Shown: positions 31,402 to 42,020, counted from the first letter of the stretch. The stretch: DNA of 64,000 nucleotides from Amphibalanus amphitrite (GCF_019059575.1 NW_024881619.1:988358-1052357), one strand, 5' to 3'. Made by a program: numbers and translations. Notes: generated by a model not told the origin, from the letters alone.

Positions 31402-33251
31402 CAGGGGCGGCGCCACGGGTTTTCGATAGGGGGGGACGGGGACCGAAAATCGGAAATCCCAAAAGTAGATACTGATCGTGTATGCAAAAAAAAAAAAAAA
31501 CGAGGCACGTAACGCCGCGAAACTTGGCAAAGCCCAAAACACATCGAATGGTGCATCCCGTTTCCAAATTTATCCTAGGACACCTAAGATCGATCACCTT
31601 TTCAAGCATCCTTGCCTCTAAATCAAAATTTGCAGTCTTGCCAACTCAAAGCTGGTTTCCTACAAGCTGCGAATTGCTTAGGTATGAGTAGCAGTGCCAG
31701 CTATTCTTACGTTTCGTACTTTCAAATTTTCGATCTTACGTCTGGTCAGCTTCAGGGCTTCACCATCATATAGTCATGGAGGAAAAGTGGGAATGTCTTC
31801 TGCTCTGACAAGTGCGCCAAAACTGCAATATAATTTCAGAATCATGACATCACCACCTGATCCATATGCAACGGGCAGGGTGCAGCTAATGGCTAGCCGT
31901 CAGTGGTCATGTCATCGGTGGTCACTCAAAAGGTCATGCTAGGTCATGGAAGGTCACCAGCCGTTATTTGATCACACTTTCTGATGGATTTTACTTGCCA
32001 AGAGCTTCGCGGGAAAAACGAGCGCATGCACCGTTGAAAAAATTGAGTGAAAGGGTCTCAGGTCCGGCGACCTCTGCAGGTGAAATGCCCCAGGGTAGGA
32101 TTCCGGTCCTTGTTGATTAACTTCGTCAAAAATGGCAGTAGAGCTGTGATGTCGGCACCATTGTGTTCGTCATGATCGAGCTGGCACGACCTGCATCGTT
32201 CTCATATTCACCCTCCAATCGTAACAACTACAGCAGGGATTGGCAAATGGCGGGGCACCCCCTTTGGGAGGTAATGAAGGTCTCTGGAAACCTCATCCCA
32301 CATCTTTTTAGCATTAGTGGCTCTCCTTATGGAACAGGTTTCTTGACTGGTCTGTTTCACCCCAGAATTCAAAGACTAGTCAAGGTAAAACCGAGCGCAC
32401 CACAGTGAGCACAATTTGATAAGCTGGTGTATCTCAATTTTCATGTAGAACCTTTCACGTATCACGGACCTAAAACCCTTTCGTGCACTCATGCAAAAGC
32501 AACTGCCATGTTTCAACAGCTGGTAATGGCATTTTCACAGCCGCTGACGTAAGAAGGGGAGGGATGGGGGGCTCGATTAGACCCCCAGCCGTTCGGCCGC
32601 CGACCGAACTTAGTTTTGCAGAAAAAAAAAAAACGAGTGCTATCGAACCCCTTGACGAGAGGGAGCCGATGCCATATCCAATTATAAGGTCTTGGGCTAC
32701 TGCGTGCTTTTTTGGTCCTGCCTGTGATCTATCCGAACACTTCTCCCCACAAGTGCTGGGGTTAAATGGCATAGATTTCAAATGGTTCCTGTGGTAGAAC
32801 TGCCATGCTTGAATTTGACTAATTAGGAATGGAAAATTTTCATATAGTAACGGAAATCTATGGAATTTCAGTGAACTTGGTTTTATCGGCAATGGGGTCT
32901 GGCAGTGGGGTGGGGAGGTAATAAGTAATAACCCTGCCTGGCGCCCCAAAAAGGGGGCACGATCCCCGAGGCCCTGCTGATCACCTTATAACTACAGGCA
33001 TCACAGCTCCACACCTTTTGCAGATGGCCAGGACCCCCTGCGATGCATCCCAACAGCAATCTTTATTCAGCACCTGCCTTGATTAACCCACGATGCATTA
33101 AATGCGACGGATCAGGATAGCTCAATAATGCATTATTATCAACTATTGAACGGGCCTCGCCGATAGGGGGGTACTGTACCCCCCTAACTTTCGATAGCGG
33201 GGGACCTGTCCCCCCCGTCCCCCCCGGTGGCGCCGCCCATGTATATACCAA
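31394..33251. mobile_element. hAT-like non-autonomous element with 8-bp TSD
   Basis: The element occupies 31402-33243 (1,842 bp). The TSD is TATATACC at 31394-31401 and 33244-33251. Left end CAGGGGCGGCGCCACGG; right end (reverse complement) CATGGGCGGCGCCACCG. Both ends have TTTCGATAG and G-runs just inside. Paralogous positions at about 20,695 and 35,226 lack it. A CAGGGGC end with 8-bp TSD is typical of hAT. The interior has only short ORFs and no transposase. Confidence 0.9.
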
Positions 33252-33267
33252 ACTCGGCCAGTGATAA

Positions 33268-33359
33268 ATTTTAAAGACCTCAGTCCTTACTGATTTTTTT
33301 TTTTACTCGGCCTTCGACTTCGTTCAAAAAGCAAGTAAGCACCTGGGTTTTGAAAATTT
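33268..33359. repeat. Stem-loop repeat, copy 2 (decayed)
   Basis: Same inverted repeat as 20,716-20,807 with a few changes in the stem (TTTTAAAGACC, AGTAAGCACC). Confidence 0.7.
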
Positions 33360-33478
33360 ATAAACACCGGCTTCGTTCAGTATTATATATTACCGGCGCA
33401 TCCGAGGTGGACGTCGATAGTTTTGTTCAGCCCACACAGGCTTTTACGATGTAGTATCATTTTCGTATAGCGCTGGCA

Positions 33479-34930
33479 ATGCGCAAACCGTATCTCAAGA
33501 AAGATGAGTCCCGAAAGAATAATACACCGTTCTTCCCGAGCTTCGCCACCTGGCGGTTCCCCGGCTACCACCGATACCGCCTCGCGGTCCGCTACCCGCC
33601 GGCGCCGGGGACCCAAAACCGGCACTGCCAGGTGTCCGGGTCTACCAGCGCGGCTCATCAGGAATATTTCGCTCAACGCCACCTGAGCAGAGAGTGTCGC
33701 CATGCCACCACCGTTATCGTCGACCAACAAGGAGCCCATATTACCAGGCAATACATGCTGCAGCAGACACCCGATGCGCACCTGCTCGACGGGAACGTGA
33801 CCCAAGCACCGCCGGCTGCAGTTCTGCGCCAAGCTGCCTACGAGCGCCGCGCAACCGAACGCCATTCTGCTGGCTGGTCAGAGGACGTGGACGTGTCTCA
33901 ATTCGAGGACGGGTCAAGCAAGGTCCAGAAAGGCGGCGTCAAGCAAATCGCAAAGTGCCGCTGGTGGTGGTACACCTGTACCGAAAACATTTCATAAAAA
34001 GGATCCCCAGCCGCGACACCGCTCACCTGGACGCCACCGGCTTCAAGACCCGCCAGGTCGGCGAGAAGCAACTGTTTCTCTATGCCCTCATCACCGAAAG
34101 CCTCGAGGCAGAGACCAGAAGCTATCCGCTGGCACACCTCCTCGCGGAGAGCCATACTGTTCCCACAGTCGCGAACTTCCTCTCCCAGCTGGCGAAGGGT
34201 ACTGGCTGGTGACAAGAGCGACCCTGGAGCCCCCCGCATTGTGACTGACTTCAGTTGGGCGCTGATACACACCGTGGCGGAGGGTCTTCTGAAAACGACG
34301 ACCCTGGCCTACCTCGAGACCTGTTGGAAAGCCGTCACCAACCCGGACCCGCGACCCGCCTGTGTGGAGCCCACATCTCCCATAGCTTTTCGCGCACGCT
34401 CAAGGGTAAGGGAATCGAGGGAGCAGCAAACATGAGCTACATGTGGCTGTTCGCCAAGATGCAGCAGGTGTCGTCCATCCCGGGCCTGGGCGAGTGCTTC
34501 GGGAAGTTGTGCATCTTAGCAATGTCAACAGAATGCATGGTGAAGTCATGCACTCATCAGCTTTTCTTTCGTCAAGTTTTCATTTCTTAGGGCCCCGGTG
34601 ATATCCTCATACTTATCCTTCTTGCCAGGCTGCAGATGTGCGCAGCGCCAACTGGGCAGCAGCTGCACTCGCAGTCCTGCACAATCATATCACAACGTCC
34701 CGTATCCTATCCGTATCCTTGCCATAGTATTTTACTCATCACCTCATTATCACCTCAACTGAAAAGCCACGATGCTTGTGGATGTTGTTGTATGTATAAA
34801 TAAATGGTCCACCTGGACCTGTCAGACTTAAACTCGGCGGCGACAGGGTCTGACGATGACGCCGACGGTTTGGTCGAGAAAGATCCCGTTCCCGAAGACG
34901 AACACGCGAAGACGTATGGGACGCGGACGT
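33479..34930 (+). pseudogene. Family U transposase-like gene, copy 3
   Basis: The best-preserved N-terminal frame runs from 33,479 for 172 codons: KKDESRKNNTPFFPSFATWR, an H-EYFAQRHL segment, QYMLQQTPDAHLLDGNVTQA and ERHSAGWSEDVDVSQFEDGS. It is followed in other frames by HLDATGF, QVGEKQLFLYALITES and DFSWALIHTVAEGLLKTTTL. It carries the shared 5-bp deletion, and its C-terminal part is split by a 262-bp insertion at 34,542-34,803. The last recognisable codons are DEHAKTYGTRTS near 34,930. Confidence 0.55.
34537..34808. mobile_element. 262-bp insertion with 5-bp flanking repeat, SINE/LINE-tail-like
   Basis: Copy 4 reads straight through GAATGCATGGTCCACC at the same place (about 36,511-36,526). 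In copy 3 it is split: ATGGT at 34537-34541 and again at 34804-34808, enclosing 34542-34803. The insert ends in TGTATAAATAA, an AT-rich tail like that of a retroposed fragment. No terminal inverted repeat is visible. Confidence 0.75.
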
Positions 34931-35247
34931 CAGCCAAACCTAAAGAAAGGAGTAATATTACCATTCAGCGTGCAATAAAAACGGAAAGGGGGTTCAGCAG
35001 CCCTATTTTTTGGTGTGACGCTTCTATGAAAAGCAGCGTCATTGTCTACCGAACTCTGAATCTTGGAGTCTGTTGACACCTTTTCATCTAAGAGTACGAT
35101 TACCCTACATCCATAACTCTTTTTATGAGCGTATTTGTACGACCTTAATTGTACTCTAAACTGTGGGTTAGAAATGGAAGCACTTTACTCTTTTATTTGG
35201 AGTGAAAATTTTTCTCATGAGTGTACCTACCAAACTCGACCAGTGAT

Positions 35248-35340
35248 AAATTTTCAAGACCTCAGTCCTTACTGATTTTTTTTTTACTCGGCCTTCGACC
35301 TCGTTCAAAAAGCAAGTAAGGACCTGGGTCTTGAAAATTT
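35248..35340. repeat. Stem-loop repeat, copy 3
   Basis: Same inverted repeat as 20,716-20,807, nearly perfect stem. Confidence 0.8.
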
Positions 35341-35447
35341 ACATACATCGGCTTCCTTCAGTACTATATATTACCGGCGCATCCGGGGTGGACGTCGATA
35401 GTCTTGTCCAGCCCACACAGGCTTTTACGATGTAGTATCATTTTCGT

Positions 35448-36749
35448 ATGGCGCTGGCAATGCGCTATACTATACGGCGTGCCTCAAGAAAGCTGGGTCC
35501 CGAAAGAATAATACACCCTTCTTCACGAGCTTCGCCACCTGGCGGTTCCCCGGCTGCCACCGATACCACCTCGTGGTCCGCTACCCGCCGGCGCCGGGGA
35601 GCCAAAACCGGCACTGCCAGGTGTTCGGGTCTACCAGCGCGGCTCATCAGGAATATTTCGCTCAACGCCACCTGAGCGGAGAGTGCCGCCATAACACCGC
35701 CGTTCTCGTCGACCAACAAGAAGCCCATATTACCAGGCAATACATGCTGCAGCAGACACCCGATGCGCGCCTGCTCGACGGGAACGTGACCCAAGCACCG
35801 CCGGCTGCAGTTCTGCGCCAAGCTGCCTACGAGCGCCGCGCAACCGTCTGCTGGCTGGTCAGAGGACGTGGACGTGTCTCAATTCGAGGACGGGTCAGGC
35901 AAGGTCCAGAAAGGCGGCGTCTAGTTAATCAATAAAGTGCCGTTGGTGGTACACTTGTACCGAAAACACTTCATAAAAAGGACCCCCAGCCGCGACACAG
36001 CTCACCTGGACGCCACCGGCTTCGTGACCCGCCAGGTCGGCGAGAAGCAACTGTTTCTCTATGCCCTCATCACCGAAAGCCCCGATGCAGAGACCAGAAG
36101 CTATCCACTGGCACACCTCCTCGCGGAGAGCCATACTGTTCCCACAGTCGCGAACTTCCTCTCCCAGCTGGCGAAGGGTACTGGCTGGTGACAAGAGCGA
36201 CCCTGGAGCCCCCCGCATTGTGACTGACTTCAGTTGGGCGCTGATACACAACGTGGCGGAGGGTCTTCTGAAAACGACGACCCTGGCCTACCTCCAGACC
36301 TGTTGGAAAGCCGTCACCAACCCGGACACGCGACCCGCCTGTGTGGAGCCCATATCTCCCACAGCTTTTCGAGCACGCTCAAGGGTAAGGGAATCGAGGG
36401 AGCAGCAAACATGAGCTACATGTGGCTGTTCGCAAAGATGCAGCAGGCGTCGTCCATCCCGGGCCTAGGCGAGTGCTTCGGGAAGTTGTGCATCTTAGCA
36501 AAGTCAACAGAATGCATGGTCCACCTGGACCTGTCAGACTTAAACTCGGCGGCGGTAGGGTCTGTCGATGACACCGACGGTCAGGTCGAGAAAGATCCCG
36601 TTCCCGAAGACGAACACGCGAAGACGTATGGGACACGGACGTCATTTGGGCGGCACTTTGAGGATGTCGCCAGGCGTGCCCGAGAGGAGGACGGGAAGGC
36701 CTCGGACAAACACATCACTAACCCATACTTATGTCCTCCGGAGTCCTGA
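35448..36749 (+). pseudogene. Family U transposase-like gene, copy 4
   Basis: Domain order is as in copy 3. The middle (35,937-36,191: HLYRKHFIKRTPSRDTAHLD, LFLYALITES, HLLAESHTVPTVANFLSQL) and C-terminal frame (36,234-36,749: SHSFSSTLKGKGIEGAANMS to YGTRTSFGRHFEDVARRARE) are each intact. They are separated by frame changes. The C-terminus has an acidic stretch rich in Asp (DLNSAAVGSVDDTDG). It lies in tandem behind copy 3. A further 170 bp (to about 36,940) also matches copy 1b, and the frame FLDLPEPRDMPSLKRVIGMF there may be a separate pol fragment. Confidence 0.55.
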
Positions 36750-37052
36750 GTGCCTCCGTCCATTCCTCGATCTCCCCGAGCCTCGTGACATGCCCTCACT
36801 GAAGCGAGTGATCGGCATGTTCGCCCACTACTCAAGGTGGATCTCCGGCTTTTTAGAGAAGATTCATCCACTGGTTCAGACAGCGCCCCTGCGCCGTTCG
36901 GGTCGGATCGGACATCGCCCCGCATACTTGAGTCATGAGTGACTACACTATATAACGCTGTACGTACTTCCTGCCCATGACGCTCGCCCAGTTTATGCAA
37001 ATAATGTTTTGTCAGTCTTTTAAGCGTTACACTTGCTAGCGAAGATCGTGTT

Positions 37053-37179
37053 AAGTAACTATGATGACTAGCTAAGTGAAACTTTTTTTAATATATTTAA
37101 AAAAGGTTAACTTTTTATACATATTTAAAAAAGTTTCACTTATCTAGTCATACATGTCACAATGAACGTTCAAGTTACT
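37053..37179. mobile_element. 111-bp palindromic insertion, absent from copy 1
   Basis: Copy 1 reads CTAAGTTACTGTGAG at about 23,713. Here AAGTAACT (37053-37060) and AAGTTACT (37172-37179) flank 37061-37171. The insert holds an inverted repeat, ATGACTAGCTAAGTGAAAC at 37064-37082 and GTTTCACTTATCTAGTCAT at 37133-37151, around an A/T-rich centre. The 8-bp flanking repeat (one mismatch) suggests a TIR-type MITE, though about 20 bp lie outside the inverted repeat on the right. Confidence 0.65.
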
Positions 37180-37369
37180 GTGAGTTTTGAGGTGGGGGAG
37201 AATGGCATGGTTTGTAGGCATTTGTGCCTTAATTGCCCGGTATTGCCCGCATTGCCTATGCGATGTATGTACGCCCGTTGACGTCTATTATTTGGTAACT
37301 TCTGCGCTGTCTTGTGTTGCAGGTATGCATGAAGGTTTTGTGTTTAATAAGGTCGGATCAAGGTCTCCA

Positions 37370-38233
37370 TTCTGGTGACGAAGCCTCTTCAGCTGTTCTG
37401 GGCCCTCCGTAACCGAGACATCGTCGTCAGCGACAAAAAGATAGATAACTACTTGCGTAAGTTGCGGGAAGAGAAGCTGGGCCCTGCTCCAGTTTCCTTC
37501 TGCGAAGTCAACGAGTGGTGTGAGGAGCGCTAAGCGCTGCCTGAAAGCGACAATAATGTGTATGTTGTGATGCAAAGGTGGACCTGCAGTTGGGATTGAT
37601 CCGTGCAGTTTGAGTACTAAGGCTCTGCAACGTAAGGGTGCGAGATCTGAAGTGCTGCATGTGGACGCCACGTACAAGGTAACCTGGAACGGGTTTCCAG
37701 GTTAACCACAAGGGTTTCCAGTCCTTGTGGCCGGTGTCACAGATGGCGCTCTGCTGTTTTTCCCCGTTGTATTCTCCATCACGACGGCGGAAACTGCTGA
37801 TGACTACCGCGCACTTCTGCACTCAGTGAAGGACGGCATCGACGCCGTCGCGGGCCAGGAGTTCCGGTCTCGGGTTGTGATGGCTGATGCGGCAGAGGCC
37901 ATCAACCAGGCCGTGGCTAGCACGTTCCCAGGAGCAGTCCGTCGTACGTGCTGGTTTCATGCGAAGAAGTCAATGGAGACCCAGCTCAGAAAAGAGCCCA
38001 AAGTGGCGCAAGCGCTGTTCCGGGAAGATTTTAACTCCTACAGCGGTGGTGCTGCTCCGAACACACGCTGTTCTTCCAGGACTCGTGCGTTCAACCTGCT
38101 GCAGCTGTCTGATTTCGTCACGGTCCAGCTCAGCAAGCACTACGCCAGGAGGGCGTGCGACGTGGCCAACGGCCGGCAGCGGGCGGTAACGGTCCGCGGC
38201 GGCACCAGCCAAGAAAAGGGCACTGTGATGCAG
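37370..38233 (+). pseudogene. MULE transposase, copy II, N-terminal and core exon
   Basis: The N-terminal region (KKIDNYLRKLREEKLGPA, then NEWCEER and a TAA) is followed by frame changes and then VLHVDATYKVTWNGFP at about 37,655, the first catalytic Asp. A 21-nt insertion with a TAA follows. The 37,727 frame then runs AGVTDGALLFFPVVFSITTA, the second catalytic Asp in RVVMADAAEA (residues 49-58), and CWFHAKKSMETQLRKEP (75-91). The latter is the C/H motif typical of MULE transposases. It ends with GGTSQEKGTVMQ at codon 169. A donor-like GTATTT at 38,234 and the paired downstream exon suggest an intron here. The N-terminal stops indicate a dead copy. Confidence 0.82.
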
Positions 38234-38658
38234 GTATTTTACATGACACGAGAACTGATTAATGGTCTACGGTCACATAAGACAGCTCGTTTTCCAATGC
38301 TAGTCCACCCGTACTGCCACATGGCTGTGCAAAGTGACCAATGCATTCGGCGCGCCCTTAAGCCCCAATGAACCACATGGCTGTGCATTCACACACGAGT
38401 CTGTCACTGTACCGCTCTGCCACTGTAGGGCCGCGTGGTGTTGGCGCTGTGTGCCACAACTCGTGACTCGTTTCACGTTTTATTAAATTATTTTCTTGTT
38501 TCTTCTTTTTTCCTTTTGGGGGTCTGTTTTTAAAGGCCAAGCTAACTACTGGGGCGAATAATCATGTTTGGATTTTCGTACAAGTAACCGTCCGTCGGTT
38601 TATGTTGTAAATGCACATACGAATTTTACAGGATTTTAATGTGCTGCCCCTCTCACAG
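38234..38658 (+). other. Predicted phase-0 intron of the MULE gene
   Basis: The stretch starts GTATTT after a CAG and ends CCCCTCTCACAG before GTGACGGAG. Exon frames on both sides meet exactly at codon boundaries, and the joined product leads from the MULE core to a SWIM finger as in related proteins. The intron is 425 bp and contains an inserted LINE tail (38,317-38,386). Confidence 0.65.
38317..38386 (+). mobile_element. 42-bp LINE 3'-end insertion with 14-bp TSD
   Basis: CCACATGGCTGTGC occurs at 38317-38330 and 38373-38386. Between them is a 42-bp segment containing CGGCGCGCCCTTAAGCCCCA. That is identical to the 3' UTR end of the LINE at 9,620-13,092 (minus-strand sense, plus-strand positions about 9,645-9,668). 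It is an extreme 5' truncation of the same LINE family. Confidence 0.75.
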
Positions 38659-39267
38659 GTGACGGAGTTCACCTATGAGGTCAAGTCGCTGACGTCGGTC
38701 GGCATCACCTACCTGGTGGACCTGAACGTCGGCGCCTGCACCTGCAGAATGAACCAGCGGACTGGCGGCTGCAAACACCTCCGAGCCGTGCGGCAGCAGA
38801 CTGGGGCTGTGCCGGTGGCAACGGTGACAAAGGAGACGCGGAGGGCCCTGATGAACATCGCCATGGGGACCAGCCAGCAGCTGCCAGGCAACTGGTTCGA
38901 CCCTCTGGTCGCCGAGCCGTCCACCTCGTCACCTCCTGGCCTCACGCCCGCCAGCGCCCCCGGAGTCGCGCAGCCCCAGCCGTCGCCGGGTCCCGAGAAG
39001 TACGACGACGGCGCCATGGACTTTGAGGACCCCGCCGCTGCGGCGGCGGCTGTCAGTGGAGCTGGGCAGCGACGCTCGGATGACCGGACACGCCAAGCCG
39101 TGGCGTTTATCCAGGAGTGGGCAGCCTTCATGTGCGAGGCAATCGTCCAGGACGACACCGGGGAGAGAGCTGCTGACGACCCGCAGTCGGAGTCGAGGCA
39201 GCTTGATCGACCCCGACACCTGGCTCGTTGCCACGACTCCGGGCGACTCCGACTCCGCACCCCCTGA
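38659..39267 (+). pseudogene. MULE transposase, copy II, SWIM zinc-finger exon
   Basis: The frame begins at the acceptor with VTEFTYEVKSLTSVGITYLV and has GACTCRMNQRTGGCKHLRAV. The ligands Cys43, Cys45, Cys54 and His56 (numbering from the 38,611 ATG) have C-x-C-x8-C-x-H spacing, the SWIM finger that follows the catalytic core in MULE proteins. A Pro/Ser/Ala-rich tail (PSTSSPPGLTPASAPG), an Ala run and an acidic region follow. The stop is at 39265-39267. The exon itself is intact. Confidence 0.85.
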
Positions 39268-40355
39268 TAAGCAGTATCTCTTTCTATTCTCTTATGAATG
39301 ATGACATCTTTTCATATAAATTTCAGATCGTGATATAAAAGTGCTGTCAAGAAAAATTGCACCTCTTATTTTCAGAGTTAGCCACACGGCTACCTCCAAT
39401 CATCTGATCGCTCGCACATTCAGAGCTGGAGCGTCGGCGGATTAGCGGATCGTCGTTAGCGACAGCGAATCAGCATAACAGCGTCAGCTATGTTAGCGGA
39501 TAAGCATTAGCGGAATAACGCAAAATTAGCAGGTGACCAGTGTCCACCCCCTGTTCACTAATATGTTTGCATCATTAACATACCTTCCACTATAAGCACG
39601 GTTTCTCAATCTTAACATAAAATATAACATCTTTTCATGCAATTTGCATCTCTAACATACCCCAGTCAAACTTGCATCACTAATGTAGTGGGTGACTTCT
39701 GGGACGACTTAATTTCTAGGGACTTACACATTTATGCTCATTTCCCCACATTTGTCGCAAGGGGGAGAATTCCCCAGAATTCTCAGACTTTTCCGCTAGG
39801 AGTGACAAAGCTGGCGCAGCACGTTTCCGCTTCGTATGCTCATCAAGCTGTCTCAGGAGCCAGGAGAGATGCAAGTAGCTACCTTGAAATATTGTATGGG
39901 ATCAGAGGCAGATGATATAATGGGAACGTTCACCCTCAGTGACGAAGGATTGTAAATATGTTCATATCGTCTAAAGATCATATCATATGCTTGAACCATA
40001 TTATATATCATATCATAGACCATATCATATACCCAGATCATTTGATACGTTTTTTTTTTACCCACGCTCTTTCAACCAGTGAAACCACGCTCTGCTACCC
40101 GACTATTGAATGCGATCTAACTCCACTTTGTCCGCTGAGCATAGGAATTTGACATTTAGGAGTTCACGGACGATTGTCAAATTCAAATCTGTCTTGGTTA
40201 CCATCCGGGTGAATTATGGCGATTCAAGTGTCACCCCATTCGACTAGAGGGCAGAAACTCACTCCAGCAAGCAAGGGTGGTCTTCCAGGCCCAGAGCCTG
40301 CCATCCATGGCCTAGCAACAGAAGATGCTAGGCATCATGCTAGGCAAGATGCATC
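39268..40355. other. Non-coding stretch
   Basis: It holds repeated AGCGGAT/TTAGCG words (39,435-39,520) and an ATATCAT-rich degenerate repeat (39,955-40,040). The 92-residue ORF at 39,637-39,915 has no recognisable domain. Confidence 0.5.
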
Positions 40356-40678
40356 ATGGCTATGTTTGAAACCGCAATGGAATCAGCAGTTCAGAAAATT
40401 AAGTCATCTATCCAGGACACTGTAAAGACAGCTGTACGTGAAATGACAGCAACCATTAGATAGCAGCTGTCCTTTGATCTCCAAGCTGTTCATAAGGACC
40501 ATCAATGAGGACTTGGAGCGGCTGGGCAAAAGGCTGAAAGGCTGTGAAGAAAGACTGAAAGAGGTGTCTGAGCAGACATGTCTCCCTTCAGCCTCCACCT
40601 CAGAAATTCCAAGCCTTCAGCTTCAGGCCTTCAACATTGATAGGCTGGAGCAGTACAGATGGGAAAATGTGAGAATTT
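40356..40678 (+). pseudogene. LINE ORF1-like coiled-coil fragment
   Basis: From an ATG at 40356 the frame reads SAVQKIKSSIQDTVKTAVRE and meets TAG at 40461-40463. A second frame continues with a charged heptad-type helix (INEDLERLGKRLKGCEERLK) and IDRLEQYRWENVRIF. This is the junction between coiled coil and RNA-binding domain in LINE-1/CR1-type ORF1 proteins. It breaks in T-runs after 40,678. Confidence 0.55.
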
Positions 40679-41059
40679 TTTTTTCGTATTTTTTTTTTCT
40701 AAATAGTCCGCCACCATTAACAGATGGCCAGGAGTGCCCCCACCGCAGTCCCAGCGACGCACAGAACCTTACGTTAACCCAGAGAACATAAAAAGAACTA
40801 GTCGCGGCACTCCCTGCTAAGAAAGTGAAATAAACACAAAAAAAAACAGAATGATATGATACCATGCAAACAGATAAGTAGTCACGCCAAATCCAGCAAT
40901 GACTGACCGCTATACCGATGCTACCCCATAGGACCACATACATATCAGAAAGCAAGCATGCAATTTAGAAAAGTGATAAGCAAGTGAGTAGATTCGCATG
41001 CACAAAGCAATGCCAAAACAGGTAACACTCTCACTCACATGCACGCCCAACACATGCAT

Positions 41060-41314
<255 letters not shown>

Positions 41315-41693
41315 ATGCATGTGTTGGGCGTGCATGTGAGTGAGAGTGTTACCTGTTTTGGCATTGTTGTGCATGCGAATCTACTCACTTGCTTATCACT
41401 TTTCTAAATTGCATGCTTGCTTTCTGATATGTATGTGGTCCTATGGGGTAGCATCGGTATAGCGGTCAGTCATTGCTGGATTTGGCGTGACTACTTATCT
41501 GTTTGCATGGTATCATATCATTCTGTTTTTTTTTGTGTTTATTTCACTTTCTTAGCAGGGAGTGCCGCGACTAGTTCTTTTTATGTTCTCTGGGTTAACG
41601 TAAGGTTCTGTGCGTCGCTGGGACTGCGGTGGGGGCACTCCTGGCCATCTGTTAATGGATGGCGGACTATTTAGAAAAAAAAAATACGAAAAA

Positions 41694-42020
41694 AAATTCT
41701 CACATTTTCCCATCTGTACTGCTCCAGCCTATCAATGTTGAAGGCCTGAAGCTGAAGGCTTGGAATTTCTGAGGTGGAGGCTGAAGGGAGACATGTCTGC
41801 TCAGACACCTCTTTCAGTCTTTCTTCACAGCCTTTCAGCCTTTTGCCCAGCCGCTCCAAGTCCTCATTGATGGTCCTTATGAACAGCTTGGAGATCAAAG
41901 GACAGCTGCTATCTAATGGTTGCTGTCATTTCACGTACAGCTGTCTTTACAGTGTCCTGGATAGATGACTTAATTTTCTGAACTGCTGATTCCATTGCGG
42001 TTTCAAACATAGCCATGATG
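41694..42020 (-). pseudogene. LINE ORF1-like fragment (mirror of 40,356-40,678)
   Basis: Second reading of the left-arm fragment; the frame to LEQYRWENVRIF is the same. Confidence 0.55.

Larger units (their letters stand above)
18301..41059 (+). repeat. Left arm of giant inverted repeat (palindrome)
   Basis: The arm is repeated in reverse complement at 41,315-64,000. Matched landmarks sum to 82,372 near the centre (40,216 with 42,156), 82,367 at 36,234/46,133, 82,342 at 28,411/53,931, 82,311 at 25,066/57,245 and 82,301 at 18,875/63,426. The slow fall means the right arm is about 70 bp shorter in total, through small deletions. The window ends before the outer limit of the repeat. Confidence 0.97.

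Noticed and set aside
37703-37723. The 21-nt GT...AG segment in the MULE as a functional micro-intron
   Set aside because: Animal introns are not this short, and the paralogous copy starts AT instead of GT; kept only as a shared insertion.
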